DNA of 64,000 bases. Source: Luteibacter sp. 9135 (GTDB lineage: Bacteria > Pseudomonadota > Gammaproteobacteria > Xanthomonadales > Rhodanobacteraceae). The notes under the pieces are model-generated. The model saw only the letters and a program-made list of their open reading frames with translations, ran no database searches and was not told where the DNA came from. The DNA is taken from contig NZ_JQNB01000001.1 in NCBI RefSeq assembly GCF_000745005.1, positions 4,271,501-4,335,500 of the forward strand. The letters are read 5' to 3'. Shown piece after piece: positions 50,768-59,470 of the stretch; the stretch's first letter is position 1, and each line of letters opens with the position of its first letter. The translations under genes were made by a program, and so were the position numbers.

Positions 50768-52029
50768 ACAGCGCAGCACAGGTCACCGGCGGGCGCATGC
50801 CCCGGCGCGTCGTCGTCACCGGCTTCGGCGGCATCACGCCGCTGGGCAACGACTGGGAAACCATCGAGGCACGCCTGCGCGGGTTCCATAACGCCGTGCG
50901 CCGCATGGGCGAGTGGGATTACTTCGATGCGCTGAACGGTCGCCTCGGTTGCCCCGTGGACGATTTCACCGTGCCGACGCACTGGGCCCGCAAGCACCTG
51001 CGCTCGATGGGCCGCGTGGCGCAACTGGCCGTGGCCGCTAGCGAGCGGGCGCTGGCCGATGCCGGCCTGCTCGACGATCCGTCCATCGGTGACGGGCGCA
51101 TGGGCGTGGCCTATGGCTCGTCGGGCGGCAGCATCGCGCCGGCCCGCACCATCGGCCGCATGCTGGAAACCGGCTCCATGCAGGGCGTGACCGCCACCAG
51201 CTATATCCAGATGATGGCGCACACCACCGCGGTGAACGTGGGCGTGTTCTTCGGCCTGCGCGGTCGCATCATCACCACGTCCAGTGCCTGCACCTCGGGT
51301 AGCCAGGCCATCGGCTACGGCTACGAGGCCATCCAGCAGGGTAAGCAGACGCTGATGCTGTGCGGGGGCGCGGAGGAATTGTCCGGCCCGGGCGCGGCGG
51401 TGTTCGACACCTTGTTCGCCACCAGCACGCGCAACGACGCGCCGGCCACCACGCCGCGTCCGTTCGACGCGAAGCGCGACGGCCTGGTCGTGGGCGAAGG
51501 CGCCACCACCCTGGTGCTGGAAGAGTACGAACACGCGCTGGCACGAGGCGCCACGATGTACGCCGAGGTGGTCGGCTTCGGCACCAATTCCGACGGCCAG
51601 CACATCACCCAGCCCACGCGCGAAACCATGGCCGCGGCCATGCGCATGGCACTCGCCGACGCCGGGCTTCCGGCCGACGCGATCGGCTACGTGAGCGCGC
51701 ACGGTACCGCTACCGATCGCGGCGACGTAGCCGAGAGTCACGCCACCGCCGACGTACTGGGCGCGGGCGTGCCGATCAGCTCGATGAAGAGCTACGTGGG
51801 CCACACGCTGGGCGCATGCGGCGCGCTGGAATCGTGGTGGGCGATCGAGATGATGCGTCGCGGCTGGTTCGCGCCCACCATCAACCTGGAGGCCCCCGAT
51901 CCGGAATGCGCCGCGCTGGATTACCTCACCGGCCAGGGCCGGCAGATCCGCACCGGCTACGTGATGAACAACAACTTCGCATTCGGCGGCATCAACACCT
52001 CGCTGATCTTCAAAGCCTTGCCCGAATGA
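50764..52029 (+). CDS. Beta-ketoacyl-ACP synthase (KS, first)
   Basis: 421 residues. RRVVVTGFGGITPLGNDWETI opens the thiolase fold. The catalytic triad is complete: Cys in TTSSACTSGSQAIG (near 180), His in YVSAHGTATDRGD and His in SSMKSYVGHTLGACGALE. NNNFAFGGINTSLIF is the C-terminal KS motif. It is FabF-like and probably pairs with the following KS proteins to form the polyene-elongating condensing enzyme. ATGA overlap on both sides. Confidence 0.94.
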   Translation: MNSAAQVTGGRMPRRVVVTGFGGITPLGNDWETIEARLRGFHNAVRRMGEWDYFDALNGRLGCPVDDFTVPTHWARKHLRSMGRVAQLAVAASERALADAGLLDDPSIGDGRMGVAYGSSGGSIAPARTIGRMLETGSMQGVTATSYIQMMAHTTAVNVGVFFGLRGRIITTSSACTSGSQAIGYGYEAIQQGKQTLMLCGGAEELSGPGAAVFDTLFATSTRNDAPATTPRPFDAKRDGLVVGEGATTLVLEEYEHALARGATMYAEVVGFGTNSDGQHITQPTRETMAAAMRMALADAGLPADAIGYVSAHGTATDRGDVAESHATADVLGAGVPISSMKSYVGHTLGACGALESWWAIEMMRRGWFAPTINLEAPDPECAALDYLTGQGRQIRTGYVMNNNFAFGGINTSLIFKALPE

Positions 52030-53252
52030 GGCGCGTCGTCGTCACCGGCATGGGCGCCGTGTCCTGCCTCGGGCCTGATCGACGCGCCCTGTTCGACGGA
52101 CTGCGCGCCGGACGCGCGGGTTTCCGCGACATGCCGGACTTCGCGGCGCTGGGCATGCGCTGCCGCGTGGCCGCACCGGTGGACCTGAACGGCCTGGAGC
52201 CGCCACCGCGCAAGCTGCGTCGCTACCTGCCGCCGGCTGCTGAATACGCCTGGCACGCCACGCGCGAGGCGCTGGACGAGGCCGGCCTGGACGCCGCGCG
52301 CCTGCACGAGCGTGACGCCGGCGTGGTGATGGGTGGCTCCGCCGCGCTGAGCGAATACGACGCGGGCCTGACGGTGTTCCAGGGCCGGGGCATCGCGCGG
52401 CTGTCGCCGTTCATCGTGCCGCGCACCATGGGCAGCGCGATAGCAGCGACGCTGACGCACGCCTTCGGTTTCGGCGGCCGCGCCTTTACCGTCAGCTCGG
52501 CCTGCAGCAGCGCCACGCATGCCATCGGCCAGGCAATGGAACTGATCCAGCTGGGCCGCCAGGACATCGTGGTCTGCGGTGGCGCGGAAGAACTGCACGA
52601 CAAGGCCGCGATGTGCTTCGACGTCATGCATGCGCTGTCCACCGGCAGCGTGGCCGGCCAACATGTGTCCGCGCCTTACGAAGCGGATCGCGACGGCCTG
52701 CTGCTGGGCGGCGGCGCCGGCGTGCTGGTGCTCGAATCGCTCGACCACGCCCTGGCCCGCGGCGCAACCATCCTCGCGGAGATGGCCGGTTACGGCGCCG
52801 CGTCCGATCCGGACGGCATGATCGGGCCGGCCGCAGACGGCATGGCCGAGGCCATGCACCAGGCGATCGACCTGGCCGGCACCTTGCCCGACTACGTGAA
52901 CACGCACGCGTGCGCGACGGTGCACGGCGACCTAGCCGAGTGGCAGGCGTTGCAGCGTGTGTTCGCCGATCGTGGGCACGCGGTGCCGTGCATGTCCTCG
53001 ATCAAGGGGCTGACCGGACACGCGCCCGCGGCGGCCGGCGCGCTGGATGCGATCGCCGCCATCGCCATGATGGACGCCGGCGTGATGCTGGGCGGCGCGC
53101 CCCTTCGCGAACGCGATGCCGCCTTCGCCGACGCGCCGCTGGTGGAAGGCGAGCGCGCGGCACGCATCGACAGCGTGCTGTCGAACACTTTCGGTTTCGG
53201 CGGCAGCTGCGCGGCCCTGCTGGTGCGTCGCTTCGACGGGGCCGCCGCATGA
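52026..53252 (+). CDS. Beta-ketoacyl-ACP synthase (KS, second) with HACAT in place of HGTAT
   Basis: 408 residues. MRRVVVTGMGAVSCLG begins the fold; the active-site Cys is in SSACSSATHAIGQAM. The first His lies in NTHACATVHGD, where HGTAT has become HACAT, and the second in SSIKGLTGHAPAAAGALD. NTFGFGGSCAALLV ends the core. All three catalytic residues are kept despite the unusual motif, so it is probably active. In aryl-polyene systems two KS-type proteins can form a heterodimer, with one acting as chain-length factor. Confidence 0.92.
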   Translation: MRRVVVTGMGAVSCLGPDRRALFDGLRAGRAGFRDMPDFAALGMRCRVAAPVDLNGLEPPPRKLRRYLPPAAEYAWHATREALDEAGLDAARLHERDAGVVMGGSAALSEYDAGLTVFQGRGIARLSPFIVPRTMGSAIAATLTHAFGFGGRAFTVSSACSSATHAIGQAMELIQLGRQDIVVCGGAEELHDKAAMCFDVMHALSTGSVAGQHVSAPYEADRDGLLLGGGAGVLVLESLDHALARGATILAEMAGYGAASDPDGMIGPAADGMAEAMHQAIDLAGTLPDYVNTHACATVHGDLAEWQALQRVFADRGHAVPCMSSIKGLTGHAPAAAGALDAIAAIAMMDAGVMLGGAPLRERDAAFADAPLVEGERAARIDSVLSNTFGFGGSCAALLVRRFDGAAA

Positions 53253-53989
53253 TCGCGCTACGCGTGGACGACTGGCGTGCGTGGGCACCCGGCATCGAGG
53301 ATGCCGACGCATGGGCACGCTGGGCGGCGGCACCGCATGTTCCCGCGGAAACCAACGAACAACCCGACTGCGCTTTCGTGCCGCCGATGCAGCGGCGCCG
53401 GCTCAGCCGGCTCGCCCGGATCGTGATGCATGCCGCCTGGCCGCTGTGCGGTGAGGGCGAACAGCTGCCTTTCGTCTATGCGTCACGCCACGGCGAAACC
53501 ACGCACACCTTCGCGATGCTCGACGACATCGGCCGCGGCGTGCCGTTGTCGCCTACCCGCTTCGGCCTGTCCGTGCACAACGCGATTGCTGGGCAATGGT
53601 CGATCCTGCGCGGACAGCGCGGCGAGTCCGTGGCCATCGCCGGGGAAGCGGATACGTTCGAACACGCCATCGTCGAAGCGGCCACGCTGCTCGACGACGA
53701 CGTGCCTGCAGTGATCGTCGTCATGGCCGAAGAGCGGCCGCCGGCCGCCTACGACGGCTGGATCGACGACGTGCCGTGTTCCTATGCCGTTGCGCTGCGC
53801 CTGTCGCGCATCGGCGCCGAGGGCGCCGGACCCTGCTGGCGTTTGTCGCTGGGTAACGCGGACACCACACCGCTGCCGATGCCGTCCGATTACCCGCATG
53901 CCTTACGCTTCGTCCGCGCGCTGCACGATGGCGCTTCCTTCGCACCTGCATGGAAGGCCCGGCAGTGGACCTGGCGACCGCTCCCGTGA
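53249..53989 (+). CDS. Short ketosynthase-like protein (chain-length-factor-like, lacks active-site Cys)
   Basis: 246 residues of the N-terminal-ketosynthase-like family found in aryl-polyene clusters (Ketoacyl-synt_2). Recognisable parts are MQRRRLSRLARIVMHAAWPL, FVYASRHGETTHTFAMLDDIGRGVPLSPTRFGLSVHNAIAGQWSIL and ESVAIAGEADTFEHAIVEAATLLDDD. The usual SAC motif is replaced by SVAIAGE, so no catalytic Cys is present and a structural or chain-length role is likely. ATGA overlap with the second KS. Confidence 0.85.
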   Translation: MIALRVDDWRAWAPGIEDADAWARWAAAPHVPAETNEQPDCAFVPPMQRRRLSRLARIVMHAAWPLCGEGEQLPFVYASRHGETTHTFAMLDDIGRGVPLSPTRFGLSVHNAIAGQWSILRGQRGESVAIAGEADTFEHAIVEAATLLDDDVPAVIVVMAEERPPAAYDGWIDDVPCSYAVALRLSRIGAEGAGPCWRLSLGNADTTPLPMPSDYPHALRFVRALHDGASFAPAWKARQWTWRPLP

Positions 53990-54753
53990 CGCGCCGGCGC
54001 GACGCCTGGGCCTGGCGTTTCGTCGCCACGGCGCTCAGCTTCGCGCTGTTCGGCGTCGGCGGCCTGCTGCTGCGCGGACTGATCCTGCCCATCGTGCTGC
54101 ACTGGCCGGGCGAACCCGCCGTGCGCCGCGGGCGCGCGCGACGCACCGTGGGCCGCGCCTTCTGGCTGCATTCGCGATTCATGCAGCGCATGGGCGTGCT
54201 CGAGATGCGTTTCGAGGGCCAGGAGCGCCTGGGCAAGCCCGGGCAGATGATCGTCGCCAACCATCCGTCGCTGATCGACGTGGTGTACCTGCTGGGCCAT
54301 GTGCCCGACGCCAACTGCATCGTCAAGCACGGGCTGTGGAAGAACCCGTACATGCGCGGCCCGGTGACCGTGGCCGAATACATCAGCAACGACGGCAGCG
54401 CCGAGATGCTCGACCGCGCGGCCGCGGTGTTGCGCGAGGGACAGACACTGATCGTCTTCCCCGAGGGCACGCGCACCACGCCCGGGCAGCACCCGGTATT
54501 CCACCGTGGCGCGGCCGCCATCGCCGTGCGCGGCGCACGGGTGGTCACGCCCGTGTACATCACCGTGGAACCGACCACGCTGACCAAGGCCGACCGCTGG
54601 TACCACGTGCCCGACCGTCGCGTCCGCATGCGCCTGCGCGTGGGCGACGACATCGACGTGTCGGCCTTCAGCGACGGCGTGCCCGCGCCGATCGCCTCTC
54701 GCCGCCTCAATGAGCACCTTCACCACCTTTACGCCACGGAACGGACGTCATGA
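53950..54753 (+). CDS. PlsC-type 1-acyl-glycerol-3-phosphate acyltransferase-like protein
   Basis: 267 residues from the ATG at 53950, or 255 from a GTG at 53986 that would give a GTGA overlap like its neighbours; the latter is attractive. One N-terminal helix (ATALSFALFGVGGLLLRGLILPIVL). Motif I is IVANHPSLIDVV (HxxxxD), motif III IVFPEGTRTTPG, with GQHPVFHRGAAAIA after it. Such acyltransferases are regular members of aryl-polyene clusters and may transfer the polyene acyl group from ACP to a lipid. Confidence 0.9.
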   Translation: MEGPAVDLATAPVTRRRDAWAWRFVATALSFALFGVGGLLLRGLILPIVLHWPGEPAVRRGRARRTVGRAFWLHSRFMQRMGVLEMRFEGQERLGKPGQMIVANHPSLIDVVYLLGHVPDANCIVKHGLWKNPYMRGPVTVAEYISNDGSAEMLDRAAAVLREGQTLIVFPEGTRTTPGQHPVFHRGAAAIAVRGARVVTPVYITVEPTTLTKADRWYHVPDRRVRMRLRVGDDIDVSAFSDGVPAPIASRRLNEHLHHLYATERTS

Positions 54754-55019
54754 ACGACCTCGAAAGGGATATCGCGCAACTGATCATCGATACGCTGGCG
54801 CTCGACCACCTGCGCGCAGACGACATCGCGGTGGACCAGCCGCTGTTCGGACAGGGGCTGGGGCTGGATTCGGTGGATGCGCTGGAACTCGCCCTGGCCT
54901 TGCAGAACCGCTATGGCCTGAAGGTGGGCTCGGATTCGCGTGAGGCGCGCCGGCACTTCGATACGCTGCGCAGCCTGGCCCTTTACGTCACCGCGGAACG
55001 CACATCATGCGCAAGCTGA
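54750..55019 (+). CDS. Acyl carrier protein of the aryl-polyene operon (second)
   Basis: 89 residues, MNDLERDIAQLIIDTLALDHLRADDIAVDQPLFGQGLGLDSVDALELALALQNRYGLKV. The phosphopantetheine Ser is in GLDSVDALEL. The pairing of two ACP genes is typical of aryl-polyene loci. It overlaps the acyltransferase by ATGA and the following fusion gene by 13 bp. Confidence 0.93.
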   Translation: MNDLERDIAQLIIDTLALDHLRADDIAVDQPLFGQGLGLDSVDALELALALQNRYGLKVGSDSREARRHFDTLRSLALYVTAERTSCAS

Positions 55020-56179
55020 GCTCCCTGGTGCTGCTGATCGTCGGCATCCTCTATCCGTTCATCGTCTACTTCGGCATGGACCATGTGTCCACGCCGATGT
55101 TCGGGCTGATCCTCGGCGCGCTGTGGCTGGTGCGTGCACCGGCGCTGATGCGCCAGCCGGGCGGTCGCTGGATGCTGGCGATCACGCTGGTCTACTGCGC
55201 GGTGCTGGCGTTCGGCGGCGAAGAACACCTGCTGCGCTGGTATCCCAGCCTGATCTGCGCGCTGCTGTTCGCGGCGTTCGCGCTCAGCCTGAAGTTCGGG
55301 CCGCCGATGATCGAGCGCATCGCGCGCGTGGCCGAGCCCGACCTGCCACCCGTGGCCGTGGCGTATACACGCAAGGTCACCTGGGTGTGGGTGGCGTTTT
55401 TCGTGGCCAACGGCACCGCATCGGGCCTGCTGGCCGCATGGGGCCCGCTGTCGTGGTGGACGTTCTACAACGGCATCCTGGCCTACTCGGTGATGGGCGT
55501 GCTGTTCGTCGGCGAGTGGATCATGCGCCAGCGCCTGCGCCGCCGGATCAACAAGGCACCGATGGACGCGGCCGCCGCGCGACTGCACTCGCATCCGTGG
55601 GTGGACGGTGCCATGGGCGGCTATGCCGGCAAGAAGGGTCCCGGCATGCTCGTGGCTCTCTCTGCAGCGGGGCGTACCGCCCTGCTGCGCCACGGGCGCA
55701 CAGGCCTGCTCAACGAACTCGGCCAGCAGGCCGCGGGCGACGATGCGCTGTCCACCCCGCTGGTCTGGCGCTTCGTTTCCCGACTGCCGGAAGCCACCGT
55801 CGTGGACGACGTGTTGAGCGGCGCCCTGCCCGACGATCCGGTGATCCTGGCCGAGCGCCGCGACGGCGACGACGTGGTCATCGACCTCGAACTGCCGCTC
55901 GACCTGGCCTGCTTCGCCGACCATTTCCCGGACGCCCCGGTGTTGCCGGGCGTGACCCAGGTCGGCTGGGCGCTGGCCTTCGCCGCACCGCGACTGGGTA
56001 CGTCGACGACCTGCCGCGCGATGGATGCGCTGAAGTTCCAGCGGCTGCTGCGACCCGGCGACCGTATACAGCTGACCCTGCGCCACGATGCCGACCGGGG
56101 ACGGCTGCACTTCGCGTACCGCATCGACGGCGAACCGGTGTCCTCGGCATGGTTGCGCATGGGCGATGCGCATGCCTGA
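55007..56179 (+). CDS. Fusion: COG4648-like membrane domain, AMP-ligase C-terminal remnant, hotdog dehydratase domain
   Basis: 390 residues. Residues 1-183 form a membrane domain with about six helices; YTRKVTWVWVAFFVANG and LFVGEWIMRQRLRRR are typical of the small COG4648 proteins of aryl-polyene clusters. Residues about 188-272 look like the C-terminal end of an acyl-CoA synthetase: ARLHSHPWVDGA, LVALSAAGRTALLRHGRTGL and LVWRFVSRLPEATVVDD, where the PxNxxGK motif with the catalytic Lys would be expected but is absent. Residues about 278-390 form a FabA/ApeI-like dehydratase domain (CFADHFPDAPVLPGVTQVGW). Elsewhere membrane protein and ligase-dehydratase are separate. This suggests an in-frame deletion that removed the adenylation core. 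The membrane and hotdog calls are firm; the remnant is inferred. Confidence 0.78.
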   Translation: MRKLSSLVLLIVGILYPFIVYFGMDHVSTPMFGLILGALWLVRAPALMRQPGGRWMLAITLVYCAVLAFGGEEHLLRWYPSLICALLFAAFALSLKFGPPMIERIARVAEPDLPPVAVAYTRKVTWVWVAFFVANGTASGLLAAWGPLSWWTFYNGILAYSVMGVLFVGEWIMRQRLRRRINKAPMDAAAARLHSHPWVDGAMGGYAGKKGPGMLVALSAAGRTALLRHGRTGLLNELGQQAAGDDALSTPLVWRFVSRLPEATVVDDVLSGALPDDPVILAERRDGDDVVIDLELPLDLACFADHFPDAPVLPGVTQVGWALAFAAPRLGTSTTCRAMDALKFQRLLRPGDRIQLTLRHDADRGRLHFAYRIDGEPVSSAWLRMGDAHA

Positions 56180-57125
56180 CTCCGTCGCCACCGGGCACTG
56201 GGCCACACGCCGGGAGCGCGGCAGCTTCCACCTGCTCAAGCTCACCGCCCTCGCCGTGCGGCTGCTCGGCCGCCGCCCCGTCACGCCCGTCATCGCGCTG
56301 GTGGTCCTGTATTTCTTCGTCACCGGGCGCCGGGCGCGCCGGGCCGTGGCCGACTACCAGCGGCGCCTGGCTGCGTGGAGCGGCCGGGACGACCTGTTCC
56401 CCCGCCGCCGCGCCGCGCTGGCCCAGTACCGCGCCTTCGGCGAGTGCATGCTCGATCGCTTCGACCTGTGGCGCGGCAAGCTGACCCTTGCTGGCGTGGA
56501 CATGCTCGACCCGGACGGGGTGCGTGGCGCCCTGCTCGGCGGCGGCCGTGGCCAGATCCTGGTCTGCACGCACCTGGGCAACCTGGACGTCTGCCGCGCC
56601 ATGGCGCAGATCGGCGAGGGCGTGGCGCTGAACGTGCTGATGCACCTGCCGCAGGCAGCCCACTTCAACCGCCTGCTGGCCCAGTTGGGCGACCCGCGGC
56701 TGCGGTTGATGCATGTGGGCGACCTGGACACCGCGACCATGCTGGATCTGTCGCAGCGGCTGGACCGCGGCGAGTGGATCGCCATCGCGGGCGACCGCGT
56801 GCCCGTGCATGGCGGCCGTACCGTGGCCGCCGACTTCCTGGGCGCTCCGGCGCCCTTTCCGCAGGGCCCGTGGCTGATGGCCGCCCTGCTGCGTTGCCCG
56901 GTCAACCTGGTGTGCTGCCTGAAACAGGGCGGGCGCTATCGTATCCACCTGCGCCGTTTCGACGACGCGTCCGGCTGGGACCGATCGCACCGTGAACGTA
57001 TCATCGGCGAATCGGTGCAGCGCTATGCCGACTGGCTGGCGCAGCGCTGCCTCGACGCACCCCTGCAGTGGTTCAACTTTCACCCGTACTGGCAAGGTAC
57101 GAACGGAGCGTCGCATGCGCGCTAG
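56172..57125 (+). CDS. LpxL/HtrB-type acyltransferase
   Basis: 317 residues from MPDSVATGHWATRRERGSFHLLKLTALAVRLLGRRP (ATG at 56172; another ATG two codons earlier). One N-terminal helix (VTPVIALVVLYFFVTG). The lysophospholipid acyltransferase motif appears as LVCTHLGNLDVCRAMAQ (HxxxxD), followed by MHLPQAAHFNRLL and AGDRVPVHGGRTVAADFLGAPAPFPQGPWLMAALL. This COG4261-like group occurs in aryl-polyene clusters. It may attach the polyene to its lipid anchor, in parallel with the PlsC-type protein. Confidence 0.88.
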   Translation: MPDSVATGHWATRRERGSFHLLKLTALAVRLLGRRPVTPVIALVVLYFFVTGRRARRAVADYQRRLAAWSGRDDLFPRRRAALAQYRAFGECMLDRFDLWRGKLTLAGVDMLDPDGVRGALLGGGRGQILVCTHLGNLDVCRAMAQIGEGVALNVLMHLPQAAHFNRLLAQLGDPRLRLMHVGDLDTATMLDLSQRLDRGEWIAIAGDRVPVHGGRTVAADFLGAPAPFPQGPWLMAALLRCPVNLVCCLKQGGRYRIHLRRFDDASGWDRSHRERIIGESVQRYADWLAQRCLDAPLQWFNFHPYWQGTNGASHAR

Positions 57126-57576
57126 CGGTGTGCTCGGCACGCAGATCGAACTGGTGGTGCCGTTCTTCGACGTGGATTCCATGGAGGTGGTCTGGCACGG
57201 CCACTACGTGAAATACCTGGAGCTGGCGCGCTGTGCGCTGCTGGACGACGTGGGCCACAACTACGTACGCATGAAGGAGACCGGCTTCGTCTGGCCGATC
57301 ATCGACATGCAGTTGCGCTATGCGCAGGCGGCGCGCTTCGGCCAGACCCTGATTGCGCGCGCCGACTTGGTGGAATGGCAGAACCGCCTGAAGATCCACT
57401 ACACGCTGAGCGACGCCGCCAGCGGCGAGCGCCTTACCCGCGCCAGCACGGTGCAGGTGGCGGTCAGCCTGGCCACGGGCGAGATGCAGCTGGTCTCGCC
57501 CCGTGTTTTCACCGATGACGTGGAACGGCGCCTGGCGCGTTCGCCGTCGACCGAACCCCTGGATGGCCCGCGATGA
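57115..57576 (+). CDS. Hotdog-fold thioesterase (4HBT/YbgC family)
   Basis: 153 residues from MRASGVLGTQIELVVPFFDVDSMEVVWHGHYVKYLELARCALLDDVG (ATG at 57115). The Asp in FFDVDSMEVVWHGHYVKY is the likely catalytic residue of 4-hydroxybenzoyl-CoA thioesterase-type enzymes. A thioesterase is a standard member of aryl-polyene loci; it could release the finished acid or edit wrongly primed carriers. It overlaps the acyltransferase by 11 bp and the methyltransferase by ATGA. Confidence 0.88.
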   Translation: MRASGVLGTQIELVVPFFDVDSMEVVWHGHYVKYLELARCALLDDVGHNYVRMKETGFVWPIIDMQLRYAQAARFGQTLIARADLVEWQNRLKIHYTLSDAASGERLTRASTVQVAVSLATGEMQLVSPRVFTDDVERRLARSPSTEPLDGPR

Positions 57577-58295
57577 AATACGCCAGCGCCACGTACGTGG
57601 AAGAAACCCGCCTCGGCTTCGTCTTCCTGCGCACCCACACCTGGCAGCACCATGTACTGCGCGTGGCTATCGACGACCTGAAACGCCTGATCGGATCGCC
57701 GCTGCCGCAGGGCGGCACGCTGCTGGACGTGGGCTGCGGCCAGGGGCGCTCGTTCCGCTACCTGCGCGATGCGTTCCGGCCGGATCGCCTGATCGGCCTG
57801 GATGCGGATCCGCACAGCCTGGAGCACTCGCAGGCGGAGGCGTCGCGCGAAGGCATCCAGGCCACCCTGCTGCTGGGCGACTGCGCGCGCATCGACCTGC
57901 CCGACGCCAGCGTGGACGCGCTGTTCTGCCATCAGACCTTCCACCATCTGGTGGAACAGGAACGCGCGCTGGACGAATTCTGGCGCGTGCTGAAACCGGG
58001 CGGCTTGTTGCTGTTCGCCGAGTCGACGCGGGCGTATATCGACACCTGGGTGATCCGCTGGTTCTTCCGCCACCCAATGCATGTGCAGAAGAGCGCCGAC
58101 GAATACCTGGCGATGCTCCGTGGCCGGGGCTTTCGTTTCGACGCGCGCCAGGTCTCGCTGCCCTACCTGTGGTGGAGCCGCGCGAAAGACTTCGGCCTGC
58201 TCGAGCGCTGGGGCATCCGCCGGCCACCGCCGCCGGGCAAGCGCGACGAAACGCTGGTGAACGTCGCCGCGCGCAAACCGTTCGACCCCTCATGA
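57573..58295 (+). CDS. Class I SAM-dependent methyltransferase of the aryl-polyene operon
   Basis: 240 residues. Motif I is TLLDVGCGQGRSFRYL near residue 50, then LIGLDADP, and the strand-4 region ALFCHQTFHHLVEQERALDEFWRVLKPGGLLLFAES. The C-terminal part (ADEYLAMLRGRGFRFDARQVSLPYLWWSR) is longer than minimal Methyltransf_11 proteins. In aryl polyenes the head group is often methylated or O-methylated, so this enzyme is a candidate for that step. Confidence 0.88.
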   Translation: MKYASATYVEETRLGFVFLRTHTWQHHVLRVAIDDLKRLIGSPLPQGGTLLDVGCGQGRSFRYLRDAFRPDRLIGLDADPHSLEHSQAEASREGIQATLLLGDCARIDLPDASVDALFCHQTFHHLVEQERALDEFWRVLKPGGLLLFAESTRAYIDTWVIRWFFRHPMHVQKSADEYLAMLRGRGFRFDARQVSLPYLWWSRAKDFGLLERWGIRRPPPPGKRDETLVNVAARKPFDPS

Positions 58296-59470
58296 CCACC
58301 TTCCTCAACGCACTGGGTGTGGCCTGCTCGCTCGGCGTCGGCAAGGCGGCCGTGGCCGAGGCCCTGTTCGGCGGCGCGATGCACGGCCTGCGTGACAGCG
58401 CCGACTGGGTGCCCGGTCGCGTGCTGCCGGTGGGTGGCATCGATGCAGCGCTGCCGTTGCCGCCGTCGGCAATGGCCGATCGCGACACGCGCAACAACCG
58501 CTTGCTGCTGCTCGCCGCGCAGGAAATCGAGGACGAACTGCGCGCTGCGGTGGCACGGTACGGTGCCGATCGCGTGGGCGTGGTCATCGGCACCAGCACC
58601 ACGGGCATCGAGGAAGCCACCGCACACATCGGCACGCGGAGCGCCACGGGCGCGTGGCCTGCCGCGTACCGCTACACCGACCAGGAACTGGGCGCACCGG
58701 CGGCCTTCCTGGGCGAATGGCTGGGCACCGCCGGGCCGGCCTACGGCATTTCCACGGCCTGCACCTCGGGAGCGCGCGCCTTGCTGAGCGCGCGGCGCCT
58801 GCTGCGCCTGGGCCTCTGCGACGCCGTGGTCTGCGGTGGCGTGGACACGCTGTGCCGGCTGGCCACGCAGGGGTTCGCCGCGCTGGAAGCGATCGACGAA
58901 TGGCGCTGCCTGCCGTTTTCGCTGGCACGCCGGGGCATCAACATCGGCGAGGCGTCCGCGCTGTTCCTGATGACGCGCGACACCGGGCCGGTGGCCTGCG
59001 CGGGGGGCGGCGCCAGCGCCGATGCCCACCATATGTCCTCGCCGCTGCCCGACGGCAGCGGCGCCGCCGACGCGATGCGTCGTGCCCTCGCCGATGCCGG
59101 CATCCCGGCGGCCGCCATCGACTACGTGAACCTGCACGGCACCGCGACGGAGCACAACGACGCCATGGAAAGCCACGCGATGGCGCGGACCTTCGGTCAC
59201 CCCGTGCCTTGCTCGTCCACCAAGGCCCTTACCGGCCACACGCTGGGCGCGGCCGGTGCACTGGAAGCGGCGTTCTGCTGGCTGGTGCTGACCGATCCCG
59301 CGCGCCGGCTGCCGCCGCATGTGTGGGACGACGATACCGACCCCGCCCTGCCGCCGCTGCATTTCACCGCGCAAGGCCACCGGCTGGCGGACGGCACACG
59401 GCACCTCATGAGCAATTCGTTCGCGTTCGGCGGCAACAACGCGAGCCTGATCCTGGCGAACGCGACATGA
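58292..59470 (+). CDS. Beta-ketoacyl-ACP synthase (KS, third)
   Basis: 392 residues. FLNALGVACSLGVGKAAV opens the fold. Catalytic residues: Cys in GISTACTSGARALLSARRLL, His in YVNLHGTATEHNDAMESHAM and His in SSTKALTGHTLGAAGALEAA; NSFAFGGNNASLILAN closes it. It is FabB/FabF-like and starts a group of KS, dehydratase and ketoreductase genes that encode one full elongation cycle. ATGA overlap on both sides. Confidence 0.94.
   Translation: MTTFLNALGVACSLGVGKAAVAEALFGGAMHGLRDSADWVPGRVLPVGGIDAALPLPPSAMADRDTRNNRLLLLAAQEIEDELRAAVARYGADRVGVVIGTSTTGIEEATAHIGTRSATGAWPAAYRYTDQELGAPAAFLGEWLGTAGPAYGISTACTSGARALLSARRLLRLGLCDAVVCGGVDTLCRLATQGFAALEAIDEWRCLPFSLARRGINIGEASALFLMTRDTGPVACAGGGASADAHHMSSPLPDGSGAADAMRRALADAGIPAAAIDYVNLHGTATEHNDAMESHAMARTFGHPVPCSSTKALTGHTLGAAGALEAAFCWLVLTDPARRLPPHVWDDDTDPALPPLHFTAQGHRLADGTRHLMSNSFAFGGNNASLILANAT

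Noticed and set aside
52026..53252. Second ketosynthase as an inactive chain-length factor
   Set aside because: The Cys and both His residues of the triad are present, so inactivity cannot be claimed from sequence.
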